From Ulvibacterium sp. (GTDB taxonomy: Bacteria > Bacteroidota > Bacteroidia > Flavobacteriales > Flavobacteriaceae), in NCBI RefSeq assembly GCF_028285715.1, contig NZ_JANQOO010000021.1:186001-250000 (forward strand): a stretch of DNA of 64,000 nt. The letters run 5' to 3'. This document shows, piece after piece, positions 7,745-17,431 of this stretch (the first letter of the stretch is position 1; each line of letters starts with the position of its first letter). The notes under the pieces are model-generated. The model was not told the origin of the DNA. It saw only the letters and a list, made by a program, of their open reading frames with translations, and did no database searches. The translations under genes and the position numbers were made by a program.

Positions 7745-10700
7745 TTAAAATTTACAGTTCAAGTTAAATCCTATAGCCCGAGTGGTCGGTACTCCCGTAG
7801 ATTCCAATCCCGATACATTATCCGAAGTAAATCCAAACGAATCGGGATCAATATTGGGTACCCACTTCTTGAGTATAAGCACATTATTGGCTACAAGACT
7901 AAGCTTGGCACTTTTAAGGAAGAATTTTTCTGGAATAAGTTTACTAAAATCATAACCCAGTGTTATCTGTCGTAGTTTCCAGTAGCCCGCATTGTACACT
8001 ATCGGTTCTATGAGCTGTTGCGAACGTACTACTTCCCAATAGCGTTGTGATTCCGTGGCTACAGTATTCACCTCTCCTGCTTGGTTTACGCCTACGCCCA
8101 CCACGCCGGTTTCCCTACCCGGAAGTGTCATTTTATGTAGGCCGTGCCGTGTTGCATTAAAGTTGGTACCGGAAATCATATCGTTACCTAATCTGAAGTC
8201 TATAAGAAAGGAGAAATCAAAATCCTTATACCGGAAACTATTGGTAATACCACCGATATAGTTTGGAATAGCACTTCCAAAGAACACAATATCATCAGTA
8301 CGTAAGGGCCGGCCATCATCGGCAAAGACTTGTCTGCCTTGATCATCCCTTTGAAAACCAAAACCGGCCAATTGCCCAATTTCCTCTCCCACAACTTGAT
8401 ACAGGAAGCCATTGAATACATGTCTACCAACCAATATTCGTTCTCCCGGCTCGTCCGTAAGTAGACTAATTACCTTGGTCTTATTGTAAGCTATATTGAA
8501 GGAAGCATCCCATTGGAAATCCTCGGTTTGAACAGGTACCACATTTAACAAGGCCTCCACACCATCGTTTCTGCTCTCTCCACTATTGATAAGTTGATTT
8601 ACAAAACCGGAGGAATTTGAAATTTGCGCTGTTACGATTTGGTCAAAGGTCGTCTTCCGGTAAACGGCCAAATCCAAACGCAGTCTATTATCCAAAAATC
8701 TAAGGTCTAGACCAATCTCGGTCTCCTTGACGCGCATTGGCCTAAGATCCGGATTAGGCAATATATTTCCGTCCGCCCCTGCAACAGGACTGAGGTTGCC
8801 ATTGGGAGTTGGAAACAAATTGGCATCGATATTATAGAACAATTGATCGGAAAAAGGTCGTACATCCGTATCGCTGCCCACTTCGGCATAGGCTGCACGT
8901 ATTTTCCCAAAAGTCAGCCAGTCCACGTTTAAATTATTGGAGAAGATATAACTCCCCGTAACGGAGGGATACAAAATGCTTCTATTATCGGGGGATAAGG
9001 TAGAGAACCAGTCATTGCGCAATGTAGCATTCAAATAATAGGTATCCTTATAGGAAAGTTCTGCCGCACCATATAACGAATTGACCCCTCTAGTAAAAAG
9101 ATCATAAGTGGGATCTTTTATTCGGGCATTTTGTACCGTATATAAATCACGTATAACAAAATCCGTACCGACTACTCTGTTGATTTGGGATTTTTGTTCC
9201 ATGAGGTTACCTCCCACATTAACATCCACCCCAAAATCGCCAAATTGCCTTGTTGCCGTTAGGAGAAAGTCAATGTTGGTTTCCCTAAATCTTCTGGATT
9301 CCTGGGTATACCTACCATTTACAAAACCTTCCGGAGCGGGTTGTCTGGAAGCCTGTCCCGTAGGATAGTTATTATAATCCTGATCCCGGGACCAGTAATC
9401 CTGGCCGACCCTTCCTTGCAAAGAAAGCCATGGTAGTATTTTATATCGCAAAGCAATATTACCGAAAATACGATCTCGCTCAATATTGTTAAACTGCTCG
9501 GAGAGTGTAAAATAGGGATTGGTCCTATTCCGGAAACGGGAATAGACAAATTCGTTCCCTTCTGCATTAAATTTGTTTGCGTCCAACAAATCCAACGGCA
9601 TGGAGTTGGCCATATTATACAAGGCCACTGGAATGGTATTGTCCTGTTGGGCCACGTTGGGAGGATTGGTATTTTGTTCATTGGAATAGTTGACGGTGGT
9701 GGTGACGTTCAATTCATCGGACAGATCATAGCTTAGCCCTAAGTTCACAGTTCTTCGTTCAAATTCGTTATTGGGGGTTATACCCTGACTTGCCAGATTG
9801 GAAAGTGAGAGATTGAATCCACCTTTTTCATTGCCCCCGGACATAGCTATAGAATGGGTAACGTCCAAACCATCGCGGTAGAACTTCTTTATTCGATCAA
9901 ATTGCGGGACATAGGGTACCTCGATGCCATCAAATAAAATCTGTGTCATCCCCGGTTGAAATCGCTCTCCAAAAGACCATTGTCCAGAAGTAGGATTTGC
10001 AGAGGTAGGCCGTACCCCGTTTTCCCCTTGACCGTATTCATATTGATAGTCCGTGAAATCTAGCGGGGTTTGATTTACAATATTGAGATTATAGGTTACT
10101 CCAATACCTTGGCCTTCGCCTCTAGTCTTGGTGGTTATCATGATTACGCCATCCTTGGCCCGCGACCCATAGAGCGCAGCGGCAGCGGCACCCTTTAAGA
10201 CGGTCATACTTTCAATATCATCCGGGTTTATACTGGAAAAACCGTCTCCACCGTCAGAGGTAATGCCTCCACCACTAGTAGCACTATTTTCACCTCCTGT
10301 ACTTCTTGGATTTGTTCCAAAAGAAGTGTTATCGACAGGTACGCCGTTGACTACCAATAAAGGTGTATTTGTTCCTCCAATGGAGGACTGACCCCGTAAC
10401 CTCACCTTGGTAGATCCACCAGGCCCCGTACCCAGAGAGGAGACATTGACACCTGCCACTTTACCTTGCAGGGTGCTCATAAAATTGGTGGTCCTATTTA
10501 CATTCAATTCTTCGCCGTCTACCTTTGAAACGGCATACCCTAATTTTCTGGCATCTTTCCGAATACCAAGGGCAGTAACCACAACCTCATCCAATTCTTC
10601 GGAATCCTCTGATAGGGAAACATTAATGGTACTGGACCCACCTACGGGAATTTCCTTTGTTGCATAGCCCAATCCGCTAAAAACCAAAACTGCATTATCC

Positions 10701-11239
10701 TCTAAGAGTTCAATGGTATAATTTCCGTCAAAATCGGTTGCGACCCCATTTGTCGTATTTTTTTCAACCACTGAGATTCCAGGAATCGGTGAGCCATTCG
10801 TATCCGTAACTGTCCCTGTAACCAATTGTTGCAGGGGAGGGATCGAAACCTTTATATCCACAATGTCCAATGGTTTCTTTTTGGTCAATATGATTTGGGT
10901 TTCAAAGACCTCGAACTTCGTAAAGGTTCCCTCGAACAAATCGGTTAGCACATAGGTTACAGGTTCCTCTATATAGTTGACCGTAACCTTCCGTTCATAA
11001 TCCACCTGGTCATCACTGTATAATACCTTGAATTCCGTAAGCGACTCTATTTCCTTCAATACCTTTTCAACACTTACATCTTGAAGTTGCAGGGTGATTT
11101 TGGTGTCCAAGGCGTCGTACATACCTCCTTGGGCCTGAAAAAAGGAAACGACAAAAAGGTATAGGGCAAGTTTCATTTTGAGATGGAGCTTCAATGAATA
11201 GGGAGTTGCCCTCCCTATTCTCTTCATCGGGATTTTCAT
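7745..11239 (-). CDS. SusC/RagA TonB-dependent outer-membrane transporter with STN domain
   Basis: A 1164-residue TonB-linked importer. In order it has a signal peptide (to about residue 38), an STN signalling domain (about 48-118), a carboxypeptidase-regulatory-like beta domain (about 139-212), a LDEVVVTALGI TonB-box-like segment, a plug with LRGQSSIGGTNTPLLVVNGVP and LKGAAAAALYGSRAKDGVI, and a long barrel ending in aromatic FNLNCKF. The STN domain is what couples transporters to FecR anti-sigma factors, and fecR follows 135 bp upstream with an ECF sigma gene divergent to it. This suggests ligand-induced self-regulation. It imports an unknown ligand with the adjacent SusD. Confidence 0.96.
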   Translation of the reverse strand: MKIPMKRIGRATPYSLKLHLKMKLALYLFVVSFFQAQGGMYDALDTKITLQLQDVSVEKVLKEIESLTEFKVLYSDDQVDYERKVTVNYIEEPVTYVLTDLFEGTFTKFEVFETQIILTKKKPLDIVDIKVSIPPLQQLVTGTVTDTNGSPIPGISVVEKNTTNGVATDFDGNYTIELLEDNAVLVFSGLGYATKEIPVGGSSTINVSLSEDSEELDEVVVTALGIRKDARKLGYAVSKVDGEELNVNRTTNFMSTLQGKVAGVNVSSLGTGPGGSTKVRLRGQSSIGGTNTPLLVVNGVPVDNTSFGTNPRSTGGENSATSGGGITSDGGDGFSSINPDDIESMTVLKGAAAAALYGSRAKDGVIMITTKTRGEGQGIGVTYNLNIVNQTPLDFTDYQYEYGQGENGVRPTSANPTSGQWSFGERFQPGMTQILFDGIEVPYVPQFDRIKKFYRDGLDVTHSIAMSGGNEKGGFNLSLSNLASQGITPNNEFERRTVNLGLSYDLSDELNVTTTVNYSNEQNTNPPNVAQQDNTIPVALYNMANSMPLDLLDANKFNAEGNEFVYSRFRNRTNPYFTLSEQFNNIERDRIFGNIALRYKILPWLSLQGRVGQDYWSRDQDYNNYPTGQASRQPAPEGFVNGRYTQESRRFRETNIDFLLTATRQFGDFGVDVNVGGNLMEQKSQINRVVGTDFVIRDLYTVQNARIKDPTYDLFTRGVNSLYGAAELSYKDTYYLNATLRNDWFSTLSPDNRSILYPSVTGSYIFSNNLNVDWLTFGKIRAAYAEVGSDTDVRPFSDQLFYNIDANLFPTPNGNLSPVAGADGNILPNPDLRPMRVKETEIGLDLRFLDNRLRLDLAVYRKTTFDQIVTAQISNSSGFVNQLINSGESRNDGVEALLNVVPVQTEDFQWDASFNIAYNKTKVISLLTDEPGERILVGRHVFNGFLYQVVGEEIGQLAGFGFQRDDQGRQVFADDGRPLRTDDIVFFGSAIPNYIGGITNSFRYKDFDFSFLIDFRLGNDMISGTNFNATRHGLHKMTLPGRETGVVGVGVNQAGEVNTVATESQRYWEVVRSQQLIEPIVYNAGYWKLRQITLGYDFSKLIPEKFFLKSAKLSLVANNVLILKKWVPNIDPDSFGFTSDNVSGLESTGVPTTRAIGFNLNCKF

Positions 11240-11374
11240 ATCTTTGCTGTAATTTAGATGGTTAACGTAAGTTTTAAATCACTCTAAATCCAATCGGGAA
11301 ATGTGCCAGCATTTTCCGATTTTCTTTTTTTGAGTTAGTTGTCAAGAGTTTTGTTTCATAGGCATTCCAATTTC

Positions 11375-12538
11375 TTAAGGTTCTATAATTATCTGATTGT
11401 CTTCCCTTATTTCAAAATGTAAGGGATGGCTCTTATTGAAGGCATTGAGAATCTGTGCCATGGTTTCTGTATCGAAACTAGCGGTGAAGCGCACATCGTC
11501 CAAAGCCTTGTTGTTATTTATTATCCTAACATCATAGTTCCGTTCCAATTTTTTTAAAATGTCCTTAAAAGGGATATGTTTGAAGATTATTTTACCGTCC
11601 ATCCAACCTGTGTAGATATGAGTATCTACCTCCTTATAAGCTATAGATCTGTCTTCCTTTTGCCATGTGGCCATAAAACCAGGTTGTAGACTAATATGAT
11701 CCTTTTCATCAAAATCCTGCCCCGTTTCAAAAAAACCGACCGACCCCTCTACCAATACGGTCTTTACCATCTCATCTTCGGGATAGGCGGAAAGGTTGAA
11801 TCGGGTTCCCAAAACTTGAATGTTGAGCTCATCTACATTTATCAAAAAAGGACGTTTCTCATCTTTGGCCACATCAAAATAAGCTTCGCCTTCCAAGAAC
11901 ACCTGTCTATTTGTGCCCCTTATAAATTCTACTGGATATCGCAAGGTGGTACCGGCGTTGAGATGAACCTTGGTACCATCGGACAGTACTAGCATAAACC
12001 TTTTCCCATAGGGTACCTTAAGGGTATTGAATACCAACTTTTTCCCAGCCGAGGATTTATGATAAACCAGTTGGTTGCCATTCTGCAACCCAATGCGATA
12101 CCCTTTTTTATCCAACACGGAAGTAGTCCCTTCGCCCGAGAGCACTTTTGTACTGCCATCTGATAGTTGCAAGGTAATCTTATCGGTAGAATCCATTTCG
12201 GGTTCTACATCTTTATTGGAAGTAGAAACCTGTTTATACACTAACCCAATTCCCAAAAACACCATGGCAACGGCAGCATACTTTAACAACCTTCCAAGTC
12301 TAAATTTTTGATAGGCGCTTTTGTCCTTTTTGATCTTCTCTAGCAAACGTTTTTTCGTCCTATCGGAATTGTACTGCCCCATGGCGTAGTTTATTGTATA
12401 GTTGATTTCTACAAAAGACCTGAAGGTCTTTAGATTGCCTTTCTTTTCCAACCATGATATCAAGGAATCCAGTTCCTCGGAAGTAATAGATTGGGTGAAG
12501 TAGTTTGTTATTATGTTCTTTATCTCCGATTTACCCAT
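11375..12538 (-). CDS. FecR-family anti-sigma/sigma regulator
   Basis: An inner-membrane regulator of about 387 residues that relays the state of an outer-membrane transporter to an ECF sigma factor. The N-terminal cytosolic helices (residues 1-75) precede one membrane span (YAAVAMVFLGIGLVY). Periplasmic FecR repeats follow (VPYGKRFMLVLSDGTKVHLNAG, FLEGEAYFDVAKD, FLINVDELNIQVLGTRFN), and then a C-terminal DUF4974 domain (FDTETMAQILNAF). Upstream codons extend to a TTG at 12571, but ATG 12538 is the only ATG start. It is divergent from the ECF sigma gene; in many Bacteroidota the two are co-directional, so this arrangement is slightly unusual. Confidence 0.94.
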   Translation of the reverse strand: MGKSEIKNIITNYFTQSITSEELDSLISWLEKKGNLKTFRSFVEINYTINYAMGQYNSDRTKKRLLEKIKKDKSAYQKFRLGRLLKYAAVAMVFLGIGLVYKQVSTSNKDVEPEMDSTDKITLQLSDGSTKVLSGEGTTSVLDKKGYRIGLQNGNQLVYHKSSAGKKLVFNTLKVPYGKRFMLVLSDGTKVHLNAGTTLRYPVEFIRGTNRQVFLEGEAYFDVAKDEKRPFLINVDELNIQVLGTRFNLSAYPEDEMVKTVLVEGSVGFFETGQDFDEKDHISLQPGFMATWQKEDRSIAYKEVDTHIYTGWMDGKIIFKHIPFKDILKKLERNYDVRIINNNKALDDVRFTASFDTETMAQILNAFNKSHPLHFEIREDNQIIIEP

Positions 12539-12643
12539 GGCGTATACTTCGTTTACGAACTCATTTTTCAAAACCCTAAATTTTTCATAAAATTTTTATA
12601 CATTGTGGGAAAAATATCTCATAAAAATGTCATTTTCTTATTT

Positions 12644-13234
12644 ATGATGGTCGATTTTGATAATAATGCAAGCTTGATACAATGTTTAAAGGATGGAAAT
12701 GAAAAGGCCTATTCCTTCTTGGTTGATAAGTACCACCATAGGTTATGTGTCTATGTCAATAGTTTGGTGAACGACAAGGATCAAGCCGAGGATATCGTAC
12801 AAAACGTGTTTATACGGACTTGGGAAAGACGGAAAAATCTGAACGCCGAATACACAATTAAAAGCTTCCTTTACAAATCCGCACACAATGAGTTCATCGA
12901 TCAGTATAGAAAACGGAAGTCAGTTACCGCCTTGGAAAAAAAGTACATTGAGGAACTGGACAGACTCGTAACAAGGGACGAGGCTTTTTTTGAAAAACTG
13001 CTTTTTAGGGTACAACGGGAAATTCAAAACCTTCCGCCCAAATGCAAGGAAATATTCCTTATGAGCAAACAGGACGGTCTGAGCAATATTGAAATAGCGG
13101 AATATCTAAATGTCTCCAAAAAGACTATAGAGTATCACATGACCAAAGCATTTGCCATACTCAGGAAAAGGGCCAACAGCGACGTGGAACCCACTTTGTT
13201 TTTGTTATTCGGCCCACCGGTACTAAAGCGATGA
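12644..13234 (+). CDS. ECF sigma-70 factor
   Basis: An RNA polymerase sigma factor of about 196 residues in the group typical of Bacteroidota Sus loci. Region 2 is visible (YSFLVDKYHHRLCVYVNSLV, then DQAEDIVQNVFIRTWERR), followed by a linker and region 4 (LPPKCKEIFLMSKQDGLSNIEIAEYLNVS split by its helix-turn-helix, ending KTIEYHMTKAFAILRKR). The open frame reaches upstream to a TTG at 12491 inside fecR, but the ATGs at 12644/12647 give the normal ECF length. FecR, on the opposite strand 105 bp away, should be its partner, and the STN-bearing SusC the sensor and target. Confidence 0.93.
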   Translation: MMVDFDNNASLIQCLKDGNEKAYSFLVDKYHHRLCVYVNSLVNDKDQAEDIVQNVFIRTWERRKNLNAEYTIKSFLYKSAHNEFIDQYRKRKSVTALEKKYIEELDRLVTRDEAFFEKLLFRVQREIQNLPPKCKEIFLMSKQDGLSNIEIAEYLNVSKKTIEYHMTKAFAILRKRANSDVEPTLFLLFGPPVLKR

Positions 13235-13434
13235 GTATTTTGGTCTGAGGCTCCGATAGCGTACTTGGCGCAATGACTTTTTTTGTAATGAATTCAATCA
13301 TATAGCACCGGCAGAAATCCTTTGAAGCCATGTCGCAGCATACCTTTCCTACCCTATTGGTTTTGTTGGGGTTAAACTTCTGTTCGCTATATTTTCACTA
13401 TTTTTGATGGATTTTGGATATTACTCTGTAAAAC

Positions 13435-15000
13435 ATGATTAAAAATACAGTTTTTGCAATTTTAGGCCTATTCATGGCCTGTAATTCTTCACAGAAAACT
13501 ATAGTGGAAAACGTACAGGATTCGACACTGGAGATCAATTCGATTTCCTTTGCGGAGACTATTACGGAAGCGGAGTTAAAGGAGCATCTCTACACCTATG
13601 CGTCCGATGAATTCGAGGGTAGGGAAACCGGAAGGCCCGGCCAGAAAAAAGCAGTGGAGTATTTAAAGACGGAGTATACAAAACTAGGCATTCCCGCTGC
13701 CAAGGGAGATGGTAGTTATTTTCAGGATGTGCCCCTGGAAATTACCCAATTGCCCACGGGGAGTGTTGTCCTTAATTCCCAGGAATACCCTATTGGTACA
13801 CATATCCTAACCTTTAATGCAGCTGATGGTTCCCATGCGGAAATCGTCTATGCGGGATATGGTATTGAGGAAGAGCAATATTCCGATTATGATGGATTGG
13901 ACGTTGCTGGAAAAATGGTTTTGGTGAAATCCGGCGAGCCTAAGAATAGGGACGGTTCCTATACGATTTCCGGTACCAAGGAAAAGTCTATTTGGAGTAA
14001 TCTTTCGGAATCGCTGGGCAAGCGAATGAAACTGGCTTCGGACAAGGGGGCCAAAGGTATTTTGTATTATGACCCCGGGAATTTTAGCAGGTTTAAAAGC
14101 CAGTTTCGATATATGAAAAACAATGATAATGGAAGAATGGGCCTGCGATCCAATGCCGATCAAGCGTTTTTAAAATTTTTTATAAATACGGATTTTGCCA
14201 AAGTCTTATTTCCTGAAATCGAGAATGAGTCGACTTCAAAGACAATTCCCGTTCAATTGGAATTTAAGGTAAAGAGCCAAAACGAAATAATAAATTCCGA
14301 AAATGTGATCGCCATTCTCAAAGGGTCGGAAAAACCGGATGAATATGTTATCATTTCATCACATTTGGATCACATTGGAGTTGCTCCGGATGGTGATATC
14401 AACAATGGTGCGGACGATGATGGTTCCGGAACGGTAGCCATGTTAGAGATTGCTGAAGCCTTTAAAAAAGCGGCCGATGTGGGCATGGGCCCTAAACGTT
14501 CCATTGTTTTCCTGCATGTTACGGGTGAGGAAAAAGGGCTTTTAGGATCTTTGTACTATACCGATTTTGAACCTATTTTTCCCTTGAAACAGACTGTGGC
14601 CAACTTAAACATAGATATGATAGGTAGAATAGATCCCAAACGGGAAGGGAATAGAAATTACATCTATCTCATAGGTTCTGACAAATTAAGCACCGATCTT
14701 CACCAACTTTCAGAGGATGTAAACAAAAAATATACAAATCTGGAACTGGATTACACCTACAATGACGAGAACGATCCAAATCGATTTTACTACAGAAGTG
14801 ATCACTATAATTTCGCCAAAAACAATATTCCCATAATCTTTTACTTCAATGGTACGCATAATGATTACCATAGGCCTAGTGATACCCCGGATAAAATCAA
14901 CTACGATCTGCTAAAGAACCGATCAAGGTTGATTTTTCATACGGCATGGGAAGTGGCCAACAGAGATCAAAAGGTAATCGTGGACAAGGTCAGTAAATAA
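13435..15000 (+). CDS. M28-family zinc aminopeptidase, lipoprotein
   Basis: A 521-residue envelope peptidase. The leader ends in LFMAC, a lipobox. A PA-like insert (about residues 110-215, with YAGYGIEEEQYSDYDGLDVAGK split over its strands) precedes the M28 catalytic domain. Zinc and catalytic residues appear in SSHLDHIG, NNGADDDGSG, the Glu pair in HVTGEEKGLLGS, NIDMIGR, and the late His in THNDYHRPSD. It would remove N-terminal residues from peptides in the periplasm or at the surface. The gene stands alone and is followed at once by a strong bidirectional hairpin. The specific peptide substrate is unknown. Confidence 0.94.
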   Translation: MIKNTVFAILGLFMACNSSQKTIVENVQDSTLEINSISFAETITEAELKEHLYTYASDEFEGRETGRPGQKKAVEYLKTEYTKLGIPAAKGDGSYFQDVPLEITQLPTGSVVLNSQEYPIGTHILTFNAADGSHAEIVYAGYGIEEEQYSDYDGLDVAGKMVLVKSGEPKNRDGSYTISGTKEKSIWSNLSESLGKRMKLASDKGAKGILYYDPGNFSRFKSQFRYMKNNDNGRMGLRSNADQAFLKFFINTDFAKVLFPEIENESTSKTIPVQLEFKVKSQNEIINSENVIAILKGSEKPDEYVIISSHLDHIGVAPDGDINNGADDDGSGTVAMLEIAEAFKKAADVGMGPKRSIVFLHVTGEEKGLLGSLYYTDFEPIFPLKQTVANLNIDMIGRIDPKREGNRNYIYLIGSDKLSTDLHQLSEDVNKKYTNLELDYTYNDENDPNRFYYRSDHYNFAKNNIPIIFYFNGTHNDYHRPSDTPDKINYDLLKNRSRLIFHTAWEVANRDQKVIVDKVSK

Positions 15001-15031
15001 AAAGTCCCATCTCAGAGAGGCAGGACTTTTT
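14999..15031. terminator. Bidirectional intrinsic terminator between M28 peptidase gene and tRNA-His
   Basis: A perfect 9-bp stem (AAAAAGTCC / GGACTTTTT) with a 15-nt loop starts within the peptidase stop codon. The A-run and T-run flanks make it work in both directions, serving the peptidase gene (plus) and the tRNA gene (minus). Confidence 0.8.
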
Positions 15032-15044
15032 GAACTAAAAATCG

Positions 15045-15119
15045 GGTGGAAGACCGGGTTCGAACCGGCGACCTCTGGAACCACAATCCAGCGCTCTAAC
15101 CAGCTGAGCTACAACCACC
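15045..15119 (-). tRNA. tRNA-His (anticodon GTG)
   Basis: A complete cloverleaf on the minus strand: D arm GCTC...GAGC, anticodon arm CTGGA-TTGTGGT-TCCAG with anticodon GTG, and T arm GCCGG-TTCGAAC-CCGGT. The extra 5' G (position -1, base 15119) facing discriminator C73 (base 15045) is the His identity mark. The CCA end is not encoded. The acceptor stem has two T-T mismatches (5:68 and 6:67). A good promoter lies just upstream and a terminator downstream. Confidence 0.97.
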
Positions 15120-15135
15120 ATTTACAAAGCGGTTG

Positions 15136-15167
15136 CAAAGGTAATTTTTTTTGATCGATCTTTCAAA
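15136..15167 (-). promoter_or_regulatory. Bacteroidota-type promoter of tRNA-His
   Basis: On the minus strand, TTTG (15167-15164), a 20-nt spacer, then TACCTTTG (15143-15136) match the -33/-7 consensus of the Bacteroidota primary sigma factor (TTTG, about 19-21 nt, TAnnTTTG). The -7 box ends 16 bp before the tRNA, which suits a start just upstream of it. Confidence 0.75.
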
Positions 15168-15340
15168 ATCTGACTGGGCTATTTTAAGGTTTAATCACCT
15201 TTCGGAATGGCTCATTTCTAGGAATAATCGATGAAATACCCATTTGCACCGACAAACACACAAAAAATGCCGTTTCACAACATTAATTAGACTGGCTGGC
15301 CATGAGAAATTAATTTTAAGTCGTTATAAGAGAATCCAGC

Positions 15341-17431
15341 ATGTTACGGCTCATTGCCTACTTTCCTTTCCTATCATTTCACTGGAAATCGCACGTATTG
15401 TTGTGTATGGCCGGAATTTTCTCCATACAATGTATTCTGGCCCAACCCACTAAACGGGAACATATTGAAACTGAAATTGGCAAAATACAGGGCAAGGCAG
15501 ACTTTAACCCCAAAGATACGGTATACATTAATCTGCTCAATGATCTGGCCAGAGAATTGAGGTTCTACGATCTGGACAGTCTTTTACTTCTTTCCAAGAA
15601 AGCATTTTCCCTAAGCGAATCCATAGATTATAAAAAGGGAAAAACCATTTCCATTATGGGTATGGGCTATTATTACTCTGACCGAGGAGAGCACAAAAAG
15701 GGAATATGTCGTTATGAGGATGCCTTACTATTGGCGGAAGAAATAAACAAACCGGGACTCATACTCCGATTAAAGAATAATTTGGCCGGTGAGTATGGTT
15801 ATATGGGCGATTACGCCAAGGCCCTCAGCGGATATCTGGAGAGTATTCAAATTGCCAAGCGCGTGGATAACAAGCTTATGTTATCCATCCTAAATGAAAA
15901 CATAGCAAATTTATATGTGTCGCAAAAGGACTATAAACAGGCCCTAGAGTTTTATGAGATCGTTAAAAAAATAAATCAAAAAATTGGCAATGAAGTGACT
16001 TCTGCGGAGACCATGAGCAACATGGCTTCTGCTTACGCCGACATGGGGAAATTGGATTATGCCATGTTTAACATAAACAGCAGCATTACTGTTTTTGAAA
16101 AACATGACATTAGGGATTGGCTTGCCTTTGCCTATGAAATAAAAGGAAAGACCTACTTGAAGCAAAAAAAATACAAGTGGGCCTTATACTGGTATAATCA
16201 AGCTGAAATGCTTCATAAAAAATTGGATGATGACCGAGGGGAAATTGACTTATTGAATGGAATGGCCGAAGCACATCTTGGTCTTAAAAATGATAGTATT
16301 TCACAATACTACGCCCTTAGGGCCTATGAAGTTTCCACAAAAATCAATTTTATGGAAGGGGCCCAAAAATGTGCTAGGACCCTATACAAAATCAATAAAA
16401 ACAAGAAGGATTACGCCGTTGCTTTAAAGTATCATGAAATCTACCAAAGGTTTTCGGATACACTTTCCCGTAACGAAAACCAAAAAAGCCTTACGATGCT
16501 AAAGGCCAAGGTTGAGCATGAGAAACAAAAACTGGCCTTGGTCCGTGAAAATGAGATTGCATTGGCTACCCAGCAAAACTATGTCAATGCTGCACTTGCC
16601 ATTCTTTTGATCTTTGTGGTAGTCACCTTCCTTGTACATCGAGGGGAAAAAATTCAGAAAAAACTCAACAAAGCATTGCAGGTAAAAGCGCAGGAATTGG
16701 AACAAAATGATTCCAAGCTACGGGAAATCAACGAGACCAAGGATAAACTCTTTTCAATTATTGGTCACGATCTAAGGGGCCCCATTGGGGCTTTCCAGGG
16801 GTTGTTAAAGCTTTTCAAGGAAAAGGAAATCGACCAAACCGAGTTCTTAAGTTTCATCCCAAAATTGCGCACGGATATAGATCATATCGCCTTCACCTTA
16901 AACAATCTTCTCTCTTGGGGCCAGTCCCAAATGAACGGTGCAACCACAAAACCTCGGATCATACCCCTGGAAAATATAGTTGAGGAAAATATAAATCTGC
17001 TTTCCGAAATTGCCACGAACAAATCCATTAAGATTACAAGTCAACTTACCCCGAACACCATGGTATGGTCAGATGCGAACCAAATAGACATCGTTATCCG
17101 GAACCTGATAAGCAATGCACTAAAATTCACCCCTAAAGATGGAATGATAACCATTAAGGCAACGGAAAAGAACGAACATTGGGAAATCTCGGTGCGCGAC
17201 TCAGGTGTCGGAATGGATCGGGAGACCCAGAAAAAAATATTTGAGGATAACCACAACGTAACTACCTACGGCACAAACAATGAAAAAGGTACGGGTCTTG
17301 GGCTCTCCCTATGTAAGGAAATGGTGGAAAAAAATGGCGGGACCATTTGGGTGGAAAGCTACCTTAGAAAAGGGTCGACCTTCTTTTTTACGGTCCCCAA
17401 AGCCAGTAAGGAATACCAAAAAGCGGTTTAA
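15341..17431 (+). CDS. TPR-containing sensor histidine kinase
   Basis: A 696-residue membrane kinase. A signal sequence (about residues 1-34) is followed by a periplasmic run of TPR helices (about 50-380, e.g. YSDRGEHKKGICRYEDALLL and YKQALEFYEIVKKIN), one membrane span (about 414-432), and a short coiled coil (KALQVKAQELEQNDSKLREI). The HisKA domain has phospho-acceptor His476 in SIIGHDLRGP, and the HATPase domain has the N box (RNLISNALKF), G1 box (DSGVGMD) and G2 box (GTGLGLSLCKEMV). No response regulator is adjacent, so it is an orphan in this window. Its stop overlaps the bshB1 stop on the other strand. The signal sensed is unknown. Confidence 0.93.
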   Translation: MLRLIAYFPFLSFHWKSHVLLCMAGIFSIQCILAQPTKREHIETEIGKIQGKADFNPKDTVYINLLNDLARELRFYDLDSLLLLSKKAFSLSESIDYKKGKTISIMGMGYYYSDRGEHKKGICRYEDALLLAEEINKPGLILRLKNNLAGEYGYMGDYAKALSGYLESIQIAKRVDNKLMLSILNENIANLYVSQKDYKQALEFYEIVKKINQKIGNEVTSAETMSNMASAYADMGKLDYAMFNINSSITVFEKHDIRDWLAFAYEIKGKTYLKQKKYKWALYWYNQAEMLHKKLDDDRGEIDLLNGMAEAHLGLKNDSISQYYALRAYEVSTKINFMEGAQKCARTLYKINKNKKDYAVALKYHEIYQRFSDTLSRNENQKSLTMLKAKVEHEKQKLALVRENEIALATQQNYVNAALAILLIFVVVTFLVHRGEKIQKKLNKALQVKAQELEQNDSKLREINETKDKLFSIIGHDLRGPIGAFQGLLKLFKEKEIDQTEFLSFIPKLRTDIDHIAFTLNNLLSWGQSQMNGATTKPRIIPLENIVEENINLLSEIATNKSIKITSQLTPNTMVWSDANQIDIVIRNLISNALKFTPKDGMITIKATEKNEHWEISVRDSGVGMDRETQKKIFEDNHNVTTYGTNNEKGTGLGLSLCKEMVEKNGGTIWVESYLRKGSTFFFTVPKASKEYQKAV

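Noticed and set aside
11239-11246. TATCTTTG promoter-like box
   Set aside because: It is on the plus strand, pointing away from the SusC gene and overlapping its start codon; no plus-strand gene follows, so it is a chance match.
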